This document shows, in pieces, positions 15,969-22,183 of a stretch of DNA of 23,194 nt. A model generated the notes under the pieces. That model saw only the letters and a list, made by a program, of their open reading frames with translations. It made no database searches and was not told the DNA's origin. The number at the start of each line of letters is the position of its first letter. Within the stretch, counting starts at the first letter, position 1. The DNA is from Pseudomonadota bacterium (lineage in GTDB: Bacteria; Bdellovibrionota; Bacteriovoracia; Bacteriovoracales; Bacteriovoracaceae): assembly GCA_023432655.1 (NCBI GenBank), contig JAEYUK010000329.1, positions 1 to 23,194 of the forward strand. Reading direction: 5' to 3'. Both the position numbers and the translations under genes were made by a program.

Positions 15969-16438
15969 TGCATATACTCACACTTCTTTTTGTAAGCACC
16001 TTTGGTCTCGTGGCCCTGGCAGAGACATCTGTTCCATCTGATTTTAAAACAGATTACTGCACCAATTACCCGGAAGGGCCCAAAGAAGATCCGAGTGCCT
16101 GGAAACATTGTTGTTTGAAGCACGACATGTATTTTTGGGCGGGAGGATCTAAGCAAGATCGTTACGATGCTGATCTTGAACTCAAAAACTGCATCGTAGA
16201 CGCTGGTTATCCAAGACAGGCGAGGATCATGTATAGCGCAGTCAGGATGGGGTCATATTCTCCTGTAAAGTACCCTGATCGAAGATGGGGCAACGGCTGG
16301 AAGAATAGAGCAGAATTTAAAGCTCTTTCATTAGAAGAAATTCAAAGTATCAAAGCTGAATTAGATTCTGGCTATAAATACATCTCGGATGATCTTAAAA
16401 GTAACTTCCTCTCAGACCTTTTAAAACGTAAGAATTAA
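15968..16438 (+). CDS. Secreted phospholipase A2-like protein
   Basis: A 156-residue protein with a signal peptide (MHILTLLFVSTFGLVALA, cleavage about residue 18). The stretch WKHCCLKHDMYFWAGG holds CCxxHD at 48-53, the active-site signature of secreted phospholipase A2 (Cys pair, catalytic His52, metal-binding or supporting Asp53). It is followed by RYDADLELKNC, where an Asp and Cys are also expected on the second active-site helix. The C-terminal 70 residues (RMGSYSPVKYPDRRWGNGW and beyond) are not from classical PLA2 and I do not recognise them. The likely action is hydrolysis of phospholipids outside the inner membrane. The classic Ca2+-binding glycine loop is not obvious, so activity is uncertain. 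The next gene starts 1 bp after the stop, forming a two-gene operon with an acylase-family hydrolase. Confidence 0.7.
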   Translation: MHILTLLFVSTFGLVALAETSVPSDFKTDYCTNYPEGPKEDPSAWKHCCLKHDMYFWAGGSKQDRYDADLELKNCIVDAGYPRQARIMYSAVRMGSYSPVKYPDRRWGNGWKNRAEFKALSLEEIQSIKAELDSGYKYISDDLKSNFLSDLLKRKN

Positions 16439-16439
16439 T

Positions 16440-18527
16440 ATGATTTTTGTTTTCATCTCTCTCTTTCTTTTTTCTGCTCAAGCAGAAACTTCATTCTCCT
16501 GTAATGCTCAGTATGATGATTTGAATATCACCAGGCAGGTGACTGAATCCACTGAACATTTCTATTATTGTTTTGGATATCATCATGGAAAAGACCGTGC
16601 GTGGGAGATGGATTATTTTCGGAGAACTGGTCAGGGAAGAAATTCCGAAATTCTCGGCTTTAATCAATTGAAAGCTGACCTTATGATGAAGCTTCTGAAT
16701 CTCGAAGCTCTTTCAAAGAATATATGGGAGAGTTTCGAAGGCGAAAAGAAAATCATCCTTGAAAAGTATGCCGAAGGGGCCAATGAAGGATTTAAAATAG
16801 GGGCGAATGCTACTGAATTCAAAAAGTTTAACTTCACTCCGGAAAAATGGAAACCAGAGCACACGATTTTAGTCCTGCTTCTGCAATCTTTCGACCAGAC
16901 CCGAAAGACTTTTATGCGGGACTATGACGAAGAAAAAAATAAGGAACACTGGAAAGAAAAGGCGGAAGAACTTTTTAATGAGGATCATATGCCTTGGGAC
17001 AATACGATCCTGAAGGAAGGCGAGTATGAAGTTGCATCTTCTGATCTTCCAAAGACAACTTTAAACTCACGGTCTCTTAAGTTGTGGTCTGAGTTTCCCA
17101 CAGTCTTTGGTCTTGAATCCGGTTCAAATAATTGGGTTGTCAGTTCCGCAAAATCTAAAACCGGCAATGCTCTCCTTGCAAACGACCCCCATTTAGATTT
17201 AAAGACTCCTCTGTTTTGGTACTGGGTAAATTTAAAATCCCCAGAAGGTCGGGTGTTAGGAGCGAGTGTGCCGGGAGTGCCAGTCGTTGTTTCCGGTACA
17301 AATGGTAACGTCGCTTGGGGACTTACGAACTCCTACTATAACTCTGCAGATATCATGGCGATCAAAAATCTTCCCTCGGAGAAGGTAGAAGTCATCTGGC
17401 CCCGAGTGGATATCAAACTCTGGTTTTTTAAAATCCCATTCTTTTTTAAGAGTTTTGAACGATTAAAATCAGGGCACCCTGTTCTTCCTCTTGAAACAGA
17501 GCTTAATGAGAAGCTGGCCCTCAGGTGGGCCGGTTATAGTCTTAAGGCCCATGATTTTTATCCAATGTTTGACCTCTTTAAAGGGCAAAACGTCAGTGAA
17601 ACTCATTCTGTTATCTTGAAGGTTGGTGTTCCTTCCTGGAATTTTGTCTATGCTGATAAGGCCGGAGAAATTGGCTATGGACTTGTGGGGAAGACTTATA
17701 AAACGATCGGTAAAACTCCGCTTGGAATTCCTCTCGTCTCATTAGAGGAATTTGAGAGGGAAGAATTCTTAGAACCTCATGAAAGACCCTCTCTCTTGAA
17801 ACCGGTACGACATTATATTTACTCCGCCAATAATCGCCATTGGCCTACAGACGCAAAGTTTTATGGTGGCAGAGGCTACAGTGAATCTTTCAGAGGATTT
17901 AGAATTGATGAAATGCTTCAAGCTCCTCAGGACATAGATAGCTTCAAAACTATTCAATGCGATAGGGAAGCGGTGGATGCGAGATTCTTTTTGCCCAAAC
18001 TCCAAAAATTGCTAGATCTTCCTGAGTTTAAATACTGGGATCGACTGGCCTTAGATCAATCCAGAGTTATGCCACTCTACCGACGCTTAATGGATCTCAT
18101 GATGAAGGAGTGGAAAGTGAATGAATATGCACTCTATAGACTCCTTGATCAATTGAACGACCAGCAGGTTAAAGAGTTGCAAGGTTTCCATCAACTGGCC
18201 CTTGCCGACATTGGAGAGAGAAACTGGAACGAAGTTTTATTTTTGAACTTTCCTCATATGTCTAAGTCGGAAGCATTAATCTTTTCTCCAGTCATTCCGG
18301 GGGTGGGAGATAAGCATTCGGTCAACCCAGGAACTTCTAAATGGAATGAAGAGAAAAAGATTTATGAGCACTACTCGGGCGCTTCCATGCGTTTAATCAT
18401 TGAGATGGGAGAAGTTCCAAGAATCTTTTTAAGTCTTCCAGGTCTTAACCGTTTTTACGATCAACAACCGCCTTTTTCTCCATGGGAGGAGTGGCGTCGT
18501 TGTGATTATCGGGAAGTTGTTTTTTAG
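16440..18527 (+). CDS. Penicillin-acylase-family (S45) Ntn hydrolase, exported
   Basis: A 695-residue protein with a short signal peptide (MIFVFISLFLFSAQA, cleavage about residue 15). The family's N-terminal chain features are recognisable in FGYHHGKDRAWEMDYFRR and GRNSEILG. The autoproteolytic junction is ESG/SNNWVVSS, making Ser229 the new N-terminal nucleophile of the beta chain. This is followed by ANDPHLDLKTP and the SGTNGNVAWGLTN region that forms the oxyanion site. The C-terminal part has HSVNPGTSKWN and YSGASMRLI before the usual final tryptophan-rich segment. Members hydrolyse amide bonds of penicillins, acyl-homoserine lactones, N-acyl lipids or peptides; substrate here is unknown. 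Being 1 bp behind a phospholipase-like gene suggests a lipid or acyl-amide substrate, but that is inference. The TAG stop overlaps the stop of the convergent TM2-like gene. Confidence 0.9.
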   Translation: MIFVFISLFLFSAQAETSFSCNAQYDDLNITRQVTESTEHFYYCFGYHHGKDRAWEMDYFRRTGQGRNSEILGFNQLKADLMMKLLNLEALSKNIWESFEGEKKIILEKYAEGANEGFKIGANATEFKKFNFTPEKWKPEHTILVLLLQSFDQTRKTFMRDYDEEKNKEHWKEKAEELFNEDHMPWDNTILKEGEYEVASSDLPKTTLNSRSLKLWSEFPTVFGLESGSNNWVVSSAKSKTGNALLANDPHLDLKTPLFWYWVNLKSPEGRVLGASVPGVPVVVSGTNGNVAWGLTNSYYNSADIMAIKNLPSEKVEVIWPRVDIKLWFFKIPFFFKSFERLKSGHPVLPLETELNEKLALRWAGYSLKAHDFYPMFDLFKGQNVSETHSVILKVGVPSWNFVYADKAGEIGYGLVGKTYKTIGKTPLGIPLVSLEEFEREEFLEPHERPSLLKPVRHYIYSANNRHWPTDAKFYGGRGYSESFRGFRIDEMLQAPQDIDSFKTIQCDREAVDARFFLPKLQKLLDLPEFKYWDRLALDQSRVMPLYRRLMDLMMKEWKVNEYALYRLLDQLNDQQVKELQGFHQLALADIGERNWNEVLFLNFPHMSKSEALIFSPVIPGVGDKHSVNPGTSKWNEEKKIYEHYSGASMRLIIEMGEVPRIFLSLPGLNRFYDQQPPFSPWEEWRRCDYREVVF

Positions 18528-18832
18528 AAGTTTCTGATAACGAGGTAAACGAGAAGAAAAATAATAAGTAATACGAAGACGATTTTTTTATAAGTTTTAT
18601 CAAAATTAATAAAAGAATTTTCGCCCTTATTAAAGGCAGCATCTACCACGCAAATAAGATGAAGAATCAGTCCTGGCCAGAAAAACATGAAATAGCCGGC
18701 ACCTACGAAGAGTGCCCAAAAGATTCCCGGCATAACCTGACCTTTAAGCAGTTGGCCTAAACCAGGTAACATCATTGACCAAATGGCCGCAATGGAATTA
18801 TCAACTTTGTTATCTACGGGATTCACATCCAT
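18524..18832 (-). CDS. TM2-like inner-membrane protein
   Basis: A 102-residue membrane protein. Residues about 15-65 contain AIWSMMLPGLGQLLKGQVMPGIFWA followed by a second hydrophobic segment ending in CVVDAAF, matching the TM2/DUF5683-like pattern (PGxGQxxxGxxxxGxxxxxxx...xxWxxxDA). A third hydrophobic segment, KIVFVLLIIFLLVYLVIRNF, forms the C-terminus. Function of these proteins is unknown. The ATG has only a distant purine-rich site (AAAGGGAAAG). The stop overlaps that of the acylase by 4 bp (TTAG). Confidence 0.75.
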   Translation of the reverse strand: MDVNPVDNKVDNSIAAIWSMMLPGLGQLLKGQVMPGIFWALFVGAGYFMFFWPGLILHLICVVDAAFNKGENSFINFDKTYKKIVFVLLIIFLLVYLVIRNF

Positions 18833-18942
18833 AATTTTGCTTTCCCTTTATAAATCAGATTATACACCTCTAATCACAAGATCTATAAGAGAATAACTGC
18901 CCGTAAGTTTCGATTTTTACAGAAGTCTACAAAGAAAACTCA

Positions 18943-18966
18943 TTGAGCATTTCGCTCAAGTTTTTT
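18943..18966 (+). terminator. Possible intrinsic terminator in the gene-free stretch before 19028
   Basis: TTGAGC (18943-18948) pairs with GCTCAA (18954-18959) around a 5-base loop and is followed by G then six Ts. No + gene ends nearby (the acylase stops over 400 bp upstream), so it could end a short untranslated transcript or act as an attenuator for the next gene. Confidence 0.4.
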
Positions 18967-19027
18967 GGTCAAATGGTCGATATGTCTTTAAGCTCTCAGC
19001 ATGAAGAGTGTTTCATTGGAGGTACGT

Positions 19028-19189
19028 ATGAGTAGTAAACACAGTAGTAACGGACAAAAAAAGAAGCTGACGAAAAAAGAGCAAAAAGCTTTGAATCACG
19101 CCAAGCTCATGGCCCAAAAAGGCGGCGGAGCTAGCAACGTGGTAGACATCAATGCCTACCGTGATCAACAAAATAAAAAAGCAGCTTAA
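19028..19189 (+). CDS. Small Lys-rich protein of unknown function
   Basis: The start at 19028 gives 53 residues and is preceded by an excellent ribosome site (GGAGGT, 5 bases before the ATG); an in-frame ATG 9 codons earlier has none. The protein is very basic in its first half (QKKKLTKKEQKALNHAKL), then has AQKGGGASNVVDINAYRDQQ and a Lys-Ala end. No signal peptide or cysteines. A cytoplasmic nucleic-acid-binding or stress-related small protein is possible. A GC-rich hairpin follows. I recognise no family. Confidence 0.7.
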   Translation: MSSKHSSNGQKKKLTKKEQKALNHAKLMAQKGGGASNVVDINAYRDQQNKKAA

Positions 19190-19201
19190 TTACTTCTATT
19201 C

Positions 19202-19224
19202 GAGGGGGACGTTCTGTTCCCCTC
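19202..19224 (+). terminator. Hairpin after the small Lys-rich gene
   Basis: GAGGGGGAC (19202-19210) pairs with GTTCCCCTC (19216-19224) with one G-T pair and a 5-base loop. The tail (CCGTATTTAAATT) is only weakly T-rich. It may be a leaky terminator between the two small genes. Confidence 0.45.
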
Positions 19225-19302
19225 CCGTATTTAAATTCGGTTTCCATTTAGTTCCACATCCTCTTTAATCATTCTACGATTTCTTTTAACCAAGGAGTCG
19301 GT

Positions 19303-19449
19303 ATGCCACGTGGTAGCAAAGAAAAGTATTCTCCTAAACAAAAAAGACAGGCTGAACACATTGAAGAGAGTGTGAAAAAACGCGGTGGAAAAACCAAAGA
19401 TGCTGAAAGAATCGCCTGGGCCACTGTTAATAAGTCTAAAAAGAAATAG
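19303..19449 (+). CDS. 48-residue basic protein of the MPRG-type small-protein family (often labelled plasmid stabilization protein)
   Basis: ATG 19303 to TAG 19449 encodes 48 residues beginning MPRGSKEKYSPKQKRQAEHI and containing KRGGKTKDAERIAWATVNK. This matches, by recall, a widespread family of roughly 50-70-residue proteins starting MPRG(S/D)K.KYT.KQ.RQAEHI and containing AERRAWATVNK, usually annotated 'plasmid stabilization protein' on thin evidence. Here it lacks the Gly/Lys-rich tail of longer members. The start has AAGGAG 6 bases upstream. It is 24 bp before a hydrolase gene and probably cotranscribed with it. It should act in the cytoplasm; true function is unknown. Confidence 0.85.
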   Translation: MPRGSKEKYSPKQKRQAEHIEESVKKRGGKTKDAERIAWATVNKSKKK

Positions 19450-19473
19450 TATCGAACTGACAAAAGGAAAGGC

Positions 19474-20196
19474 ATGAAGAGCGATGGGAATTTTCTCACG
19501 GTAGAGACAACTGCAGGATTGATGGATGTTTATGTGGCCAGTCCAACTGATGGTGGGAAGTACCCTGTGGTTGTCGTGCTCCAGGAAGCCTTTGGAGCGA
19601 ATAGTCACATAAAGGACATTTGTCACCGGCTGGCGGCCGAAGGTTTTATTGCTGCTGCCCCAGAACTCTATCATCGTGAGGGACGGCATATTGTTGTGAG
19701 CTACGAAGATCGGAAAGCTTTTATGCCCCTTATGGGAACGCTCACGAATAGAGGAATCGTAGACGATGTTCGAAATACTCTAAATTTTTTAGAAAATCTT
19801 CCAGGTGCTGATCTGACTAAAGTTAATTGCATTGGATTTTGTGTTGGTGGCTTCGCCGCGGCCCTATGTGCAACAAAACTCAGATTAAATAAAATGGTAT
19901 CTTTTTATGGTGGAGGAATCGTTCACGCGCGCGAAGGCATTCTATTAGCTCCATTAATAGACGACCTCAAGCTGATTAAGTCGAAAAGTCTATTCTTCTT
20001 TGGAGGAGAGGACGTCAGTATCCCGATGGATGATATTAAAGTGATTAAAGAAAGATTGGCCAAGGATAAAGTTCCGGCGGAAGTCATCGTGTATCCCGAG
20101 GCGAATCACGGTTTTTTTTGCAATGAACGGAAGAGCTTTAATAAAGAGGCCGCCGAAGCGGCCTGGAAAGTAACGATAGATTTTTTTAACAATTAG
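19474..20196 (+). CDS. Dienelactone hydrolase-family alpha/beta hydrolase
   Basis: A 240-residue cytoplasmic alpha/beta hydrolase. The nucleophile elbow is GFCVGG with Cys123, characteristic of dienelactone hydrolases rather than serine esterases. The acid is Asp180 (FFFGGEDVSIP) and the base His212 (YPEANHGFFC). Glu38 in VVLQEAFGAN is the conserved residue that activates the Cys in this family. The complete triad suggests an active enzyme, but no chlorocatechol or other aromatic degradation genes are nearby, so the natural substrate is probably another lactone or ester. AAAGG precedes the ATG. The C-terminal 20 codons include a GC-rich hairpin, and the stop overlaps the convergent gene by 4 bp. 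Confidence 0.92.
   Translation: MKSDGNFLTVETTAGLMDVYVASPTDGGKYPVVVVLQEAFGANSHIKDICHRLAAEGFIAAAPELYHREGRHIVVSYEDRKAFMPLMGTLTNRGIVDDVRNTLNFLENLPGADLTKVNCIGFCVGGFAAALCATKLRLNKMVSFYGGGIVHAREGILLAPLIDDLKLIKSKSLFFFGGEDVSIPMDDIKVIKERLAKDKVPAEVIVYPEANHGFFCNERKSFNKEAAEAAWKVTIDFFNN
20147..20164 (-). terminator. UUCG-tetraloop hairpin within the hydrolase gene, possible terminator for the convergent gene
   Basis: On the minus strand AGGCCGC-TTCG-GCGGCCT forms a perfect 7-bp GC-rich stem with a C(UUCG)G tetraloop followed by CTTTATT. It lies about 29 bp beyond the stop of the minus-strand gene at 20193. The U-tract is imperfect. The bases encode residues of the hydrolase C-terminus on the opposite strand. 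Confidence 0.5.
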
Positions 20197-20936
20197 AGAT
20201 TTACGTACTCTTCACATTGTTTTTTGCTTCCACCCAGGGCGCGACCCAGTCTTCCTGCAGTGGCTTCAAGACAGGCCTGGTATAGCTCACCTTTATCGAT
20301 TTCTGGGCGTTCAACACGAACAGGAGTTCCGTTTCGATCAACCCCTAAAAGATTTCGAGCGAGTAATTCGGGGATCCAGATTGGGTGCGGAGTAATTTTG
20401 TAATAACAGGTATAGTGTCCATAGACGGTGTTTCTAGGGAAAGTTTTTTCTCTAAAAATGAGTTCAACCAATTCTGTTTCACTGGCCTTAATTTCTTTGC
20501 AGTTTTCGCTGAAAGCGAATTTTTTAGTCCACTCAGGGATAGTCATAGGATTCTTGATGTACTTGAAGCCAGCATCCATAACCCACATGTTACCTTTCTC
20601 ATTGATGACAGGAGCTACGTGGTACCACCAGGTCTTTCTAAGACTTAAATTAAGTTCACCCTCTGGTTTCTCATCCGAAGTGAAGAAGATGAAAATCTTA
20701 CCAGTGTCTAAATTATGCTTTCTTTTGAAATCGTTGGCCCACATGTGTGCGCGGTTTGAGCAGATAGAACTATTGGTTTTAATGAAATCACGATCCATTC
20801 TAGTGAAAAGAGATTCCTTATTAAGACCTTTTTCTGAGATATCTGTAAGTTTCCAATCATAATCGAGTAGTTTTATCTCGGCAGCTGATGCCGTAAGGGC
20901 AAGCATGGCCACTAGAGTAAGAATAAAATACTTCAT
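20193..20936 (-). CDS. Secreted papain-like protein resembling protein-glutamine glutaminase (deamidase)
   Basis: The start at 20936 gives 247 residues with GGAGG 8 bases upstream; a start 5 codons earlier overlaps that site. A signal peptide (MKYFILTLVAMLALTASA) is cleaved near residue 18. The core reads SSICSNRAHMWANDF (Cys59), then KTWWYHVAPVI (His106) and MWVMDAGF (Asp121). Order and context match bacterial protein glutaminase, where CYARAH, YHVA and a following Asp form a Cys-His-Asp triad; spacing there is about 41 and 20 residues, here 47 and 15. Such enzymes deamidate glutamine side chains in intact proteins. The conserved DP after the last strand is DA here. A C-terminal segment with three further cysteines is outside the recognised core. 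It is single-gene, convergent with the hydrolase. Family call is by motif recall; a transglutaminase-like or other papain-fold enzyme is the alternative. Confidence 0.68.
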   Translation of the reverse strand: MKYFILTLVAMLALTASAAEIKLLDYDWKLTDISEKGLNKESLFTRMDRDFIKTNSSICSNRAHMWANDFKRKHNLDTGKIFIFFTSDEKPEGELNLSLRKTWWYHVAPVINEKGNMWVMDAGFKYIKNPMTIPEWTKKFAFSENCKEIKASETELVELIFREKTFPRNTVYGHYTCYYKITPHPIWIPELLARNLLGVDRNGTPVRVERPEIDKGELYQACLEATAGRLGRALGGSKKQCEEYVNL

Positions 20937-21224
20937 GTTGAGATCCTCCACGTAATTTTTACAGGGTTGTACGAACTAAGACTCACTTTGTCTACGCTAG
21001 AAAATGACTTTAACGTTTAAGTGCTATCTTGCTGTTATTAGGGGGTTAAATCTCGCTAGAAAGGATTCTGTTAAAGCAATCTTACAAGGAAAAGTTTGGG
21101 GAAGAAGGGTCAGATTGATACTAATTTCAGAAAAATTAATGTTGACTCAAATTTAACTTTTAGAACTGTTACGAAATAGATTAAAGGTTGAAGAACATTA
21201 ATCCATCACAGGGGCCGGTTTTCA
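20937..21224. other. 288-bp gene-free divergent intergenic region
   Basis: The longest gene-free stretch in the window, between two divergently transcribed exported-protein genes, so it must hold two promoters. A TTGACT is at 21142-21147 but has no good -10 at the right distance. A 50-codon open frame (21004-21156) has no ribosome site and I do not call it. No strong hairpin or repeat was found. A small RNA cannot be ruled out. Confidence 0.6.
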
Positions 21225-22097
21225 ATGAAAAAGTTTCTTGTCCTTCTACTCGTCTGCTCGCAAGCTTTCGCACAATCAACAACCGAGGTAAATACCTCTC
21301 AAGCTGATGCTTCTTCCTCTCTTTGGAAGAGCTTCAAAGAAAGAACCCGTATCAGTTATTTCAGTGAGACCTTGGGTCCTTCAATTCAAAAGCTTGATGA
21401 CAATGAAAGAAATGATGATGGTACGATCGCCGATGATCCAACGACAATGTATCACTCTTTCAACATGAGATTTAAATTGAATTCCTGGTTTGATCTCTAC
21501 ATGAGCCCGAGATTCAGTACGGTTTTTGGGAACCGTGATGATCTACCGGACTACTGGGATAAACAGGCCCTCCGGATGGATGACTGGCAGTTCGGATTTT
21601 ATGCTAACTTTGTAAAAACCCAAAACTTCCAATACCGTCAAAGAATTACTCACCGAGCTCCTTTCAGTAAAAAATCTAAAAACGAAAACATTGAATCCCA
21701 AATTGAATGGCAGCATGATCTCACTTACAGCGTAAATCCAGCATTTAGAATCATTCATTGGAATAACTACCGCTACTACGCTTACAATTCTCAATCAACA
21801 ACTGAAAGATACAGAATCAATTTCACATCACTTTTCAATTACACTCTTACCGATAAGTGGTTAGTGCAGTTTATGCATGAACTTGATCTTCAGCATAGAA
21901 ATCGTAAGGATAAAGACCATCCAAAGCATCGTGACTTTAACCACATGAAACCTTATCATCACTACTATTCTTTCGGGGTAGGTTACTCGCCAATTAAGCA
22001 GTTAACTTTCATCCCGTTTTTACGTATGACGGATGGCCTGGCCCTTCGTAATGAGACGACCATTGTGGGTCTTACGATTTTAGGAAGTGTTTTATAA
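21225..22097 (+). CDS. Predicted outer-membrane beta-barrel protein
   Basis: A 290-residue protein with a signal peptide (MKKFLVLLLVCSQAFA, cleavage about residue 16). From about residue 40 the sequence alternates polar and hydrophobic/aromatic residues in repeated strands with acidic or basic turns (SFNMRFKLNSWFDLYMSPRF, FRIIHWNNYRYYAY, YRINFTSLFNYTL, KWLVQFMHELDL, YYSFGVGYSPIKQLTFIPFLRM), about 12 strands, as in outer-membrane barrels. There are no mature cysteines. The last residues are hydrophobic (GLTILGSVL) but lack the usual terminal Phe/Trp. Role (channel, enzyme, adhesin) is unknown. An AGGGG lies 11 bases before the ATG, rather far. Confidence 0.75.
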   Translation: MKKFLVLLLVCSQAFAQSTTEVNTSQADASSSLWKSFKERTRISYFSETLGPSIQKLDDNERNDDGTIADDPTTMYHSFNMRFKLNSWFDLYMSPRFSTVFGNRDDLPDYWDKQALRMDDWQFGFYANFVKTQNFQYRQRITHRAPFSKKSKNENIESQIEWQHDLTYSVNPAFRIIHWNNYRYYAYNSQSTTERYRINFTSLFNYTLTDKWLVQFMHELDLQHRNRKDKDHPKHRDFNHMKPYHHYYSFGVGYSPIKQLTFIPFLRMTDGLALRNETTIVGLTILGSVL

Positions 22098-22111
22098 TTT
22101 AGATTAATTCC

Positions 22112-22183
22112 AAGGGGTTAGGGTACTAAAGCCTTTTTGTCGGAAATCCGATAAGAGAGCATGAAAAACCTAACCCCTTTTTT
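22112..22183 (+). terminator. Terminator-like stem overlapping the start of the next gene
   Basis: AAGGGGTTAGG (22112-22122) pairs perfectly with CCTAACCCCTT (22169-22179), followed by a run of six Ts (22178-22183). The 46-base loop contains a smaller hairpin (TCGGA 22140-22144 / TCCGA 22147-22151) and the start codon of the downstream lipoprotein (22161). The right arm is codons 3-7 of that gene. Confidence 0.6.

Noticed and set aside
19231..19689. 152-codon open frame on the minus strand
   Set aside because: It is antisense to the 48-residue gene and the start of the hydrolase, both of which have ribosome sites and recognisable families.
21004..21156. 50-codon open frame in the longest intergenic region
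   Set aside because: No ribosome site before the ATG, no recognisable motif, unremarkable composition; open by chance in a 288-bp gap.
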